Source: an uncultured Candidatus Saccharibacteria bacterium
Lineage (GTDB): Bacteria; Patescibacteriota; Saccharimonadia; Saccharimonadales; Saccharimonadaceae
DNA length: 22,089 bases
Assembly (NCBI GenBank): GCA_938036915.1
Contig: CALHVV010000018.1
Span: 1-22,089, forward strand
Reading direction: 5' to 3'
Shown: positions 14,430 to 21,465 of the stretch, in pieces
Numbering within the stretch: the first letter of the stretch is position 1
Layout: each line of letters starts with the position of its first letter
Notes under the pieces: model-generated
Told to the model about the DNA's origin: nothing
The model's input: the letters and a program-made list of their open reading frames with translations, nothing else
Database searches by the model: none
Program-made: the position numbers and the translations under genes

Positions 14430-15134
14430 ATGTCTGGACACAGTAAATGGGCCACAACCCATCGCCAAAAGGCCGTGGTTGATGCAAAGCGCGGCGCAGC
14501 CTTTACCAAGCTTGGCAATATGATTGCCATTGCAGCTCGTGGTGGCACCGATCCAACAACCAACTCAAGCCTCGCATTAGCCATCGAGAAGGCTCGGGCA
14601 GCCAACATGCCCAACGCTAACATCCAGCGAGCAATTGATCGCATCAACGATAAAAATGCTGCCGCACTCGAAGAGGCAGTCTATGAGGGCTACGGCCCAG
14701 GCGGTGTTGGCATCATTATCGAGACAGCAACCGATAACAAGAATCGCACCTATCCAGAGGTCCGCACTGCTCTCACCAAGAATGGTGGCACCATGGCAGA
14801 TAGTGGTAGTGTGATGTTTCAGTTTGCGCGCAAGGGCGTGATCCGCGTAGCAGTCAGTGGTGAAGAAGCGCTCCTTACTGTGCTTGATGCTGGGGCTGAG
14901 GATGCAACAGAAGAAGATGGCGGTCTCACCGTCTACACCGACAAAAAGGAGCTTGCCAAAGTTCGCGAAGCTTTGCTCGCAGCTGGCATGACTGTTGAAG
15001 ATGCAGAGCTCCAGTATGTGCCTAACAACACCGTTGCCATTGAGGACGACGAAACCGCCCGCAAGCTTACCAAAATTATCGACGCACTTGAAGCACTCGA
15101 TGATGTGACAAATGTCGCAACGAACGCGGCATAA
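14430..15134 (+). CDS. yebC: YebC/TACO1-family protein
   Basis: 234-residue cytoplasmic protein. The family signature opens the protein (MSGHSKWATTHRQKAVVDAKRGAAF, given here in two parts: MSGHSKWATT at 1-10 and VVDAKRGAAF at 16-25). EAVYEGYGPGGVGIIIETAT, NKNRTYPEVRTALTKNGGTM and SVMFQFARKGVI follow. Members were long annotated as transcriptional regulators; TACO1 and bacterial YebC are now linked to translation of difficult sequences such as proline runs. The length is close to the usual 240. In many bacteria yebC adjoins the ruv genes; here it is 4 kb from ruvC and on the other strand. Confidence 0.96.
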   Translation: MSGHSKWATTHRQKAVVDAKRGAAFTKLGNMIAIAARGGTDPTTNSSLALAIEKARAANMPNANIQRAIDRINDKNAAALEEAVYEGYGPGGVGIIIETATDNKNRTYPEVRTALTKNGGTMADSGSVMFQFARKGVIRVAVSGEEALLTVLDAGAEDATEEDGGLTVYTDKKELAKVREALLAAGMTVEDAELQYVPNNTVAIEDDETARKLTKIIDALEALDDVTNVATNAA

Positions 15135-15167
15135 TACCTACTAGAGTTATACGCGAATCACAACACT

Positions 15168-15197
15168 AAAATGACCCTTTATTATGAGGGTCGTTTT
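15168..15197. terminator. Bidirectional intrinsic terminator after yebC
   Basis: Stem AAAATGACCCT (15168-15178) / AGGGTCGTTTT (15187-15197), with one G-U pair and an 8-base loop. T-rich ends on both strands suit both yebC (plus) and the membrane-protein gene at 15267 (minus). Confidence 0.88.
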
Positions 15198-15266
15198 GCT
15201 AAGCACATCAACGTATATTTATTGGTAAAACCAAGCTCATCGAGTGACACGCGCAAGAAGTATCTA

Positions 15267-15752
15267 TCACTTTTTCTTATGTGGTTTTGCGCCCTTTGCG
15301 CGAGCCACGAGCGTATCAACAAGTGCACATGCAAACCCCATCGTTACAACCGCTGCATGAGACCCATCCAGCGCTGCTACAACCATCTTGCTTGTCTCAT
15401 CAACTGGTGGTACGAGACTACTCAGCGCACCAAACAGTACATACGTCGCCACAACACCAAAGATCAGTGAGCCACCAATACGCCACCAGCGCTGGCTCAC
15501 CACTGAGCCACAGCACACCAATATCACAGCCGGTAGCACCGTCAGCACAATCGTCACCACTGCAAGCAAAGCAGATCGGTCAATGCCTATACCAACCCCA
15601 GCAGCATACGGCACGACATCTGCCGCCCACAGCTGTGTCATTACCATACCAACCGCCAGGCCTATTACTGGTAGCCCAAAATGCCGCTTCGCTACATATA
15701 CCAAACCAGCCAAAACTACAGCCATGCCAACAAGCAATCCAAGCAACATCAT
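15267..15752 (-). CDS. Small polytopic membrane protein, unknown function
   Basis: 161-residue protein with about five hydrophobic helices (roughly 2-21, 28-45, 60-81, 92-112 and 130-147) and a basic C-terminus ending in KPHKKK. No family recognised. The start is placed at the ATG at 15752 because TGG-TATAAT ends six bases upstream. A longer frame from the GTG at 15773 would contain the promoter itself. The stop is TGA directly followed by TAG, the only TGA stop among the genes annotated here. It lies downstream of rimK on the same strand but has its own promoter. Confidence 0.7.
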   Translation of the reverse strand: MMLLGLLVGMAVVLAGLVYVAKRHFGLPVIGLAVGMVMTQLWAADVVPYAAGVGIGIDRSALLAVVTIVLTVLPAVILVCCGSVVSQRWWRIGGSLIFGVVATYVLFGALSSLVPPVDETSKMVVAALDGSHAAVVTMGFACALVDTLVARAKGAKPHKKK

Positions 15753-15758
15753 GCCATC

Positions 15759-15767
15759 ATTATACCA
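15759..15767 (-). promoter_or_regulatory. Leaderless promoter of the small membrane protein
   Basis: Minus strand TGG-TATAAT (TATAAT at 15759-15764), then six bases to the ATG at 15752. Same layout as at 9819. Confidence 0.65.
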
Positions 15768-15818
15768 TGACACCGACTCAACATAAGCGTTATAAGAAAC
15801 GCCAATACGTTTGGGTAG

Positions 15819-16736
15819 CTACGCCCCAACGCGATCCTTCTTGTGCTGCCGCTTTGCATTGCGCTCAATATATTCAATGATCGGTTTGGCTACATTGCGC
15901 CGCGTAATTTTCTCTATCCCAAAGCCTGGACTCGCATTGACCTCAAGCACTAGTGGCCCACGACTCGAGCGCATAAAGTCAACACCCGCTACTGTCAGAC
16001 CCATTGCCTTAGCCGCCCGCAAACACATACGACGCTCGGTATCCGTCAAGCGGATCGGCGTTCCTTCGCCTCCCTTATGGAGGTTGGAGCGAAAGTCGTC
16101 ATCTAGGCTCTGGCGCTTCATACTCGCTACTACACGACTCCCCACCACAAAGGCACGGATATCCACCCCAGCCGACTCACGAATAAACTCTTGCAAAAGG
16201 ATATTTGTCCCATCCTCATTGGTGAGGTACAACGCCTGAAGCACTGACTTTGCCGCCTTCTTCGTCTCCGCCAGCACCACACCATTGCCATGCGTACCAC
16301 GAGCGAGCTTGATGATAACTGGCGTACCACCAAGTTCGTTAAGGAGATCGTCTATATCGGCTGAGTTGCGGCTAAACACCGTCTTAGGGATAGCTACTCC
16401 ACCTCGGGCTAGTAGCTGTGTCGAACGCAGTTTATCGCGCGCCCGGGTAATCGCAATCGAGCGATTAACAAAAAGCGTGCGTGGGTACGCCATTTCTAGC
16501 TGGCGCGCCACTGCTGTGCCATAGCGAGTCATATAGCTTGCAATGCGCGGAATTATTGCATCATACTGATCGATTGCTTCACCATCATACATCACCGTTG
16601 GGTTCTTCTCATCAATCGTCACATAGCATTTGCGGTATTTAATCACTCTCACACTATGCCCACGCCTCTCTGCCTCTTCCTTGAGGCGAAGCGTTGAGTA
16701 GTTCACATTGCCATTACTGAGTATTGCGATTTTCAC
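15819..16736 (-). CDS. rimK: RimK-type ATP-grasp amino-acid/peptide ligase
   Basis: 305-residue ATP-grasp ligase. RimK adds glutamates to the C-terminus of ribosomal protein S6 in E. coli; related enzymes add amino acids to coenzyme F420, LysW or small metabolites, so the substrate here is not certain. Seen: RimK-like N-terminus MKIAILSNGN, the ATP-binding stretch TPVIIKLARGTHGNGVVLAE (138-157), LLQEFIRES, FRSNLHKGGEG (215-225), and an intact metal site with Asp253 in GVDFM plus Glu265 and Asn267 in LVLEVNASPGF. The GTG start at 16736 has GAGG upstream; a TAAAAT box at 16755-16760 may be a promoter. It follows the fusion gene by 54 bases. The basic C-terminus (RNAKRQHKKDR) is notable. Confidence 0.88.
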   Translation of the reverse strand: MKIAILSNGNVNYSTLRLKEEAERRGHSVRVIKYRKCYVTIDEKNPTVMYDGEAIDQYDAIIPRIASYMTRYGTAVARQLEMAYPRTLFVNRSIAITRARDKLRSTQLLARGGVAIPKTVFSRNSADIDDLLNELGGTPVIIKLARGTHGNGVVLAETKKAAKSVLQALYLTNEDGTNILLQEFIRESAGVDIRAFVVGSRVVASMKRQSLDDDFRSNLHKGGEGTPIRLTDTERRMCLRAAKAMGLTVAGVDFMRSSRGPLVLEVNASPGFGIEKITRRNVAKPIIEYIERNAKRQHKKDRVGA

Positions 16737-16790
16737 TCCATACCTCGTACTATTATTTTATCGATTTTGCTTATTATATGCTCTCTGTCT

Positions 16791-18299
16791 CTATTGTAGT
16801 CCATTTTTGCGTAGTTCTTGACGATTACTACTTTCAGCCTTTTTATCAATATCGCCCTCTGCAACATGAACGATGAATTTATTACGCAAAATATTTCTTC
16901 CAATCAGCATCGGGTAGATCTGCCCCGATCTGTCTGCTAGTGTAACTTTTGCTTTCACTCGCCTTCCTGCTAAACTTACATTAATGACAACCTGATACCG
17001 CAGTTCCTCATAACCATTCGAACTCCGAACAGAGCGCATGGAATACTCAGAAAAATGCAACTCCTCACCAGTATACACTGGGGAGCCTTCACCAAATAGT
17101 TTGCAATAGAGGCCTGTCTTATCAACCCGAATATCGCTTGCCCATATAGACGAGACTGTTGCCCCTGTATCTATCCGAGCTTTAAATTTTTCGTTAACAA
17201 GATCAGGCAAAGCAACCTTTTCAACTCGGCCAATCATAACTATCTTTTTGCCGATAGGATGCGCCGTTTTTTCAATAGCATGAAATAGTTTTCGTACAAC
17301 GTTCCGAGGTTTGCCTTCTGTTGGAAATTGGTGCATTCGTATCCCTGGAGACGCCTTCACTCTTACGACATAGCTATCATTTCCATCGCCACTAATATTA
17401 TCCGTTACAATATCAATACCAGCAATACCAAAAAAACACGCTGATGCTGCTTGAATTGCTATAGTTTTGAGTTCATCAGACACATAACTCGTGACATCAA
17501 CTGCTTCACCTCCTCTGCTCAGATTCAATGTATCTAAAACCTCAACAGCACGACCTTTCTCGGGAACTTGTTGCAAAAAGTAAGTACCTTTATGTCTCGA
17601 CACATCTTCAATGTTTATTTTTGCTACTAAACTAGCGTGTCTGTTGTCATACTTTGAGCAATTATTATTTTTTCTACTTATCAAGGTTCGTATTGTTGAC
17701 ACTCCATCTCCAACAACATATGGTGGTCGACGACATGCTACTGCAATGACTTTTTTATTTAACACTAAGAAGCGATATTCTTGCCCAAAAACCATTTGCT
17801 GAACAATTATATCAGGTTGTCCGCCACTATTCTGATATACATGGTGTATTGCACGAAGCAAACCTTCTTCATCACCAGCGTTAACAAGAACATTATTGCT
17901 GTAGTTTGCTGTAGCAGATTTGACAACAAGAAGCTCATAAGCCTCTAACATTTTTCGAAGTGTATCGTCAATTACCACGTCTTCGGGTCTATTTATTTTT
18001 AATGGATATGTATCTGGTATTTGTATATGCGATTGGTGTAATATGTTATTCGTCCAGATCTTGTCCTCATTCACCTGAACTGCATATGAAGGGTTTAGTG
18101 CAGTATTAAGATTATAAAAATAAAACTCTTTGCCGTCCTTTTCACAGCGCACCACATGTGATGTTGCTAAACGACCTGGAACTGTTGTGACCTGGTACCC
18201 TTTTCGGAGCGCCTCCTTCATTAGTAATCGAGAAGTAATGCCATACCGTGACAGGTCTGCTTTTTTGATATTATTATTGCTTTCTTGCTCCATATTCAT
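16791..18299 (-). CDS. Fusion: GshF/cyanophycin-synthetase-like ATP-grasp domain plus RimB-like retropepsin-fold protease domain
   Basis: 502 residues. Residues about 10-350 form an ATP-grasp domain like the ligase half of GshF (bifunctional glutathione synthase) or cyanophycin synthetase: LLVVKSATANYSNNV (123-137), QQMVFGQEYRFLVLNKKVIA, RRPPYVVGDGVSTI (190-203) and SPGIRMH (317-323). Residues about 350-485 match the retropepsin-like family annotated as ATP-dependent zinc protease (RimB of Pseudomonas): catalytic ARIDTGATVSS (Asp377-Thr-Gly-Ala380) and YPMLIGRNIL (462-471). The metal-site stretch reads VVRVKASPG at 311-319, where active relatives have E-x-N, so Glu and Asn are replaced by Arg313 and Lys315. 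The domain may not ligate. It starts 12 bases after the upstream gene with no clear Shine-Dalgarno sequence. It appears AT-rich compared with rimK. Confidence 0.8.
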   Translation of the reverse strand: MNMEQESNNNIKKADLSRYGITSRLLMKEALRKGYQVTTVPGRLATSHVVRCEKDGKEFYFYNLNTALNPSYAVQVNEDKIWTNNILHQSHIQIPDTYPLKINRPEDVVIDDTLRKMLEAYELLVVKSATANYSNNVLVNAGDEEGLLRAIHHVYQNSGGQPDIIVQQMVFGQEYRFLVLNKKVIAVACRRPPYVVGDGVSTIRTLISRKNNNCSKYDNRHASLVAKINIEDVSRHKGTYFLQQVPEKGRAVEVLDTLNLSRGGEAVDVTSYVSDELKTIAIQAASACFFGIAGIDIVTDNISGDGNDSYVVRVKASPGIRMHQFPTEGKPRNVVRKLFHAIEKTAHPIGKKIVMIGRVEKVALPDLVNEKFKARIDTGATVSSIWASDIRVDKTGLYCKLFGEGSPVYTGEELHFSEYSMRSVRSSNGYEELRYQVVINVSLAGRRVKAKVTLADRSGQIYPMLIGRNILRNKFIVHVAEGDIDKKAESSNRQELRKNGLQ

Positions 18300-18311
18300 A
18301 GCGATACATTT

Positions 18312-19679
18312 CTACTTCGAACTATTTTCAATTATATCAATAATATTTCTTGATTCTCTCATAAGCACACCCTCCTCATCCATAACACGAAAATTAGTAA
18401 ATATAGACGCTAATCGAGACCCTGGCGCAATAGACCTCTCGCTCCTTGTATAATCCTGTACAAAAACCTGTTTCGCGCAGGAAGACCTATCAAATGACAT
18501 TATATCGTCTATGGATTGCATCTTTTCATTATATAATCCCGACCGAGGGCTGTCAGCAACACCTGTCTCAATGTCTCGTTGATGGAGAACCATCAGCGCG
18601 CAATCATTATAGTCATTACTGTATGAGCTGTCTTCAATAGTATAATCAGCATTCGTTAGTTCTAAGATATGAAGAAGATAGAAGGGGATATGCTTCTTTG
18701 CATTATAGCTCATTGTAAGAAGCGGTGTAGCACCCGTAATGCGTGCATTAACTTCGATAGTATACACTTCATCATCCGTCACCAAAGAATCAACACCAAA
18801 AATACCACGATACCCTCTGTCGTATAATTCCTGGCCTATGACGCGCGCATTTTTCGTTAGTTGACTACTCTGCCATGTGTGTTGATCATCTGCTAATATT
18901 TCAATACCACAAAACTTCTCAGTACCAGGAATGCTTGTATTTGATAAATTCGGGTCTGCAATAATCTGTCGCTGCACTGGCCCTATGAAGACCCCGTAGC
19001 GCGTTACAACGCCCTGTACCGACCAATCACGGCCATCAGCAATATAGTCTGATACAACTACCTCACCAACCAAACCATTGCTATTTTGCATCGTGTTTAT
19101 TGCAGAACAAAATGACTCAAAGCTATCGACAATAAACGACCCCTTCCCTCCACCAAGTGCAGCATCTTGCAAAACAATCTTACTGCGTCCATTACAGAGT
19201 CTAGAAAAATATTCCTCATCCAATAACATTTCTCGCCAAGGGTATATTTTATGTGGTGGAATATTGCAAAGACGCTCTGCAAAAATACGCCGAAACCACG
19301 ATTTATTCTCAAACTTCTGAGCCAACGCGTACATATCGTTGCTAGGCAAAAATTGCAAACTGCTTTGTTTTAATCGCTCAGGAATTACGAAAGGTTTATA
19401 CGTAAAAATATGATACTCGGGCAAATGAGTTATTATCATATCTTGGAATATCGGGTCTTGCAAAAGAGCCTGTGTAGTTAATTCATCCGCATAAGGTTTC
19501 TCGCACTGATCGCGCACATAAGCGAGAGTATTCACGTGCTGTACATTCTGGCTATGCATATTCCAGCCAGCTAGTGAAGCAATTTTGTAATTATCAAACC
19601 ACTGCTCAGGTCCAATTCTTGCCCATGGTTGTATACTAACGCCTGCTATCTTTAAACTTTTATCGTATTGAACTTTCAT
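18312..19679 (-). CDS. ATP-grasp ligase, unknown substrate
   Basis: 455-residue protein. The first about 160 residues are a pre-ATP-grasp region I cannot place. The ATP-grasp core includes KIVLQDAALGGGKGSFIV (167-184, glycine-rich loop), VVVSDYIADGRDWSVQGVV (207-225) and GIFGVDSLVTDDEVYTIEVN (292-311), with Asp297, Glu309 and Asn311 intact, then ARITGATPLL. The C-terminal 120 residues carry no motif I know. ATP-grasp enzymes join a carboxylate, activated as acyl-phosphate, to an amine or thiol. It lies 14 bases after the DUF1704 gene and 12 before the fusion gene, so it is in the same operon. This is the only ATP-grasp in the first three genes with a complete metal site. Confidence 0.8.
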   Translation of the reverse strand: MKVQYDKSLKIAGVSIQPWARIGPEQWFDNYKIASLAGWNMHSQNVQHVNTLAYVRDQCEKPYADELTTQALLQDPIFQDMIITHLPEYHIFTYKPFVIPERLKQSSLQFLPSNDMYALAQKFENKSWFRRIFAERLCNIPPHKIYPWREMLLDEEYFSRLCNGRSKIVLQDAALGGGKGSFIVDSFESFCSAINTMQNSNGLVGEVVVSDYIADGRDWSVQGVVTRYGVFIGPVQRQIIADPNLSNTSIPGTEKFCGIEILADDQHTWQSSQLTKNARVIGQELYDRGYRGIFGVDSLVTDDEVYTIEVNARITGATPLLTMSYNAKKHIPFYLLHILELTNADYTIEDSSYSNDYNDCALMVLHQRDIETGVADSPRSGLYNEKMQSIDDIMSFDRSSCAKQVFVQDYTRSERSIAPGSRLASIFTNFRVMDEEGVLMRESRNIIDIIENSSK

Positions 19680-19693
19680 TGCTCGTATTTAGT

Positions 19694-21271
19694 CTAAGTA
19701 CTATGTGATTCAAGTATGACTCTCTGGTGCTTCTTCGAAGTATTAATTTTACCAGCTAGTAATAAACTCAGCTGCAAATCATCACCACAAATTTTCTCTA
19801 GATATTCCCAGACCTCTTTCGACCCATTGTAATAGCAGAGATCCTTAAAGAGTGGCAAGTCATCAGTACCCCGGTAGATACGCATCGTTGTGTTTGCTGC
19901 CCATTGCTTAGCTTTGTCAATCTGTGCTTGTGTTGGTATTTGATCAGGCTTGAGGCTCTCGAGAAGTTTGAGGCGCCACTTCACATCATAAGCGCCTTTG
20001 AAGTCCTTGTTGTCAAAATAGGCAAGTCCAGCAGTAATATAGTGATCTATACCAGCTTCTTGATATTCTCCTTCAAGGGCATGCTCCATTGCTTTCCCAA
20101 GCCCTTCTTGCGTATCATTAAAACCAGCTAAGCCTTGTGCGAGCGGCTCAAGGTTTGTCGAACCACCAGTCATTCGCGTTAAGACATGCACACCTATTTC
20201 GTGCACAACTAGCCGTTTTACTTCATTAACAGACATAGCTTCTCGGTCTTGGGGTATTCTAATATGTCTTGTATCCGGATCAACATTGATTGATTTTGCC
20301 TCTGTCACCTCGACCTTCCAATCCATATCTTTCTCGACATCTCTCGTCTCGGTATTGTCCCAGTCTGTTACAGCTTGTGCATCCTGAATATCACCTGTCT
20401 GTCTACCTTCTTCAACCTCTTTGGATGACGCAAGGAATTCCTCAGTCAAGATATTCCGAAAGATATCTTGAAGGTGTGTCGGCTGGATTTTTATAACCGT
20501 CTCATCGTGTGATTCTGTTTGAAGTTCTGATTTATGCACTTCTACATAGCTATCAACATGTCGAAGCATATTGTCATACAATCCATGAACAACTCCGTTC
20601 ATCCATCTCATGGTCTCAGTAGATGGACAAAATCGATCTTGTACACGTGTACCATCTAGTACATTTTCTGGAAGAAGATTCCGAAGCTCCTGAAAGATTA
20701 TCTCGGCACTTTGACTACGCTTTTTATGAAAGATGTTGGCAATTTTTTCGCCGAGTAATGACTCATATGTTGTCTTATCTGGCTCACCATAGAGCGTAAT
20801 ATTTATCTCCATAAAACGCTGTGCTGCTACTTCTCTTGCTATTGGGTCTGTTGCTGCTTTATAATCCCTCATCGCTACTATCAAGTTCGCCTCTTGCTTG
20901 CGAGCCTCAATCGCCTGGAGATAGACTGTCCTCTCTGGCTCTGACATAGACTCAGCCATAGACATCAGCGTTTCTGCAGTATCTTGCATGGTTGTATAAT
21001 CTTCATTGGAATACTTCTCAATGACCGGATACTTTTGCTGAAAAGATGTGGTACTACCTATAATCAGACTATTAATTGCCGCTTCTTTGCTTTCTTGATC
21101 GGGAACAAGTGATTCAATAACTTTCGGTGATCGCTCAACAAGCTCCCGATACTCTCCTCGGAACACTTCAGGATCTATATCGACAGAGCTATTCTGGATA
21201 CGCTGAGCTTCTTCCACCTGTATATCATGAGATGGAAGTGGTCTATCCTCGAGAGTATAGCTCGTCATCAT
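19694..21271 (-). CDS. DUF1704/MATCAP-family metallopeptidase homologue
   Basis: 525-residue protein. The signature is VHEIGVHVLTRMTGG (356-370, HExxxH with His357, Glu358 and His362), then GLAGFNDTQEGLGKAMEH (380-397), matching the QEGLA motif of DUF1704. The family includes the eukaryotic tyrosine carboxypeptidase MATCAP1/TMCP1; bacterial members have been annotated as flavohemoglobin expression-modulating QEGLA proteins. Here the motif ends in GLG rather than GLA. The C-terminal part, MRIYRGTDDLPLFKDLCYYNG (462-482), also fits the family. The N-terminal 200 residues are acidic and helical without a recognised domain. No signal peptide, so cytoplasmic. First gene of the cluster, with ATG ATG at 21271/21268. 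A C-terminal carboxypeptidase role is inferred from the eukaryotic relatives. Confidence 0.8.
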   Translation of the reverse strand: MMTSYTLEDRPLPSHDIQVEEAQRIQNSSVDIDPEVFRGEYRELVERSPKVIESLVPDQESKEAAINSLIIGSTTSFQQKYPVIEKYSNEDYTTMQDTAETLMSMAESMSEPERTVYLQAIEARKQEANLIVAMRDYKAATDPIAREVAAQRFMEINITLYGEPDKTTYESLLGEKIANIFHKKRSQSAEIIFQELRNLLPENVLDGTRVQDRFCPSTETMRWMNGVVHGLYDNMLRHVDSYVEVHKSELQTESHDETVIKIQPTHLQDIFRNILTEEFLASSKEVEEGRQTGDIQDAQAVTDWDNTETRDVEKDMDWKVEVTEAKSINVDPDTRHIRIPQDREAMSVNEVKRLVVHEIGVHVLTRMTGGSTNLEPLAQGLAGFNDTQEGLGKAMEHALEGEYQEAGIDHYITAGLAYFDNKDFKGAYDVKWRLKLLESLKPDQIPTQAQIDKAKQWAANTTMRIYRGTDDLPLFKDLCYYNGSKEVWEYLEKICGDDLQLSLLLAGKINTSKKHQRVILESHST

Positions 21272-21280
21272 AGTGAGGAT

Positions 21281-21310
21281 ATTTTAGCAATAAACCACCG
21301 TATAAATCAA
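21281..21310 (-). promoter_or_regulatory. Promoter of the DUF1704/ATP-grasp operon
   Basis: Minus strand -35 TTGATT (21305-21310), 18-base spacer ending in TGC, -10 TAAAAT (21281-21286). The ATG at 21271 follows after nine bases, so the leader is about two or three bases. No Shine-Dalgarno sequence. Confidence 0.65.
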
Positions 21311-21465
21311 GACTCTTTCTCTTATATTTGCAGAGCACTGTGGACAAAACCACGTTACGCCATCAAATCTAAAATAATTTAGTAAAGCTACATTATCCGG
21401 CGAGCAAGTTAGAACTAAACTTCTCATCACAAGGGATTTGGTTGTACACTAGTACCTATCTAGGG

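Noticed and set aside
15267..15269. TGA read as glycine (recoded genetic code)
   Set aside because: The only gene ending in TGA is followed directly by TAG, and no annotated gene has an internal TGA, so there is no evidence for recoding.
15753..15773. GTG start at 15773 for the small membrane protein
   Set aside because: The seven added codons contain the TGG-TATAAT promoter, so they would not be transcribed.
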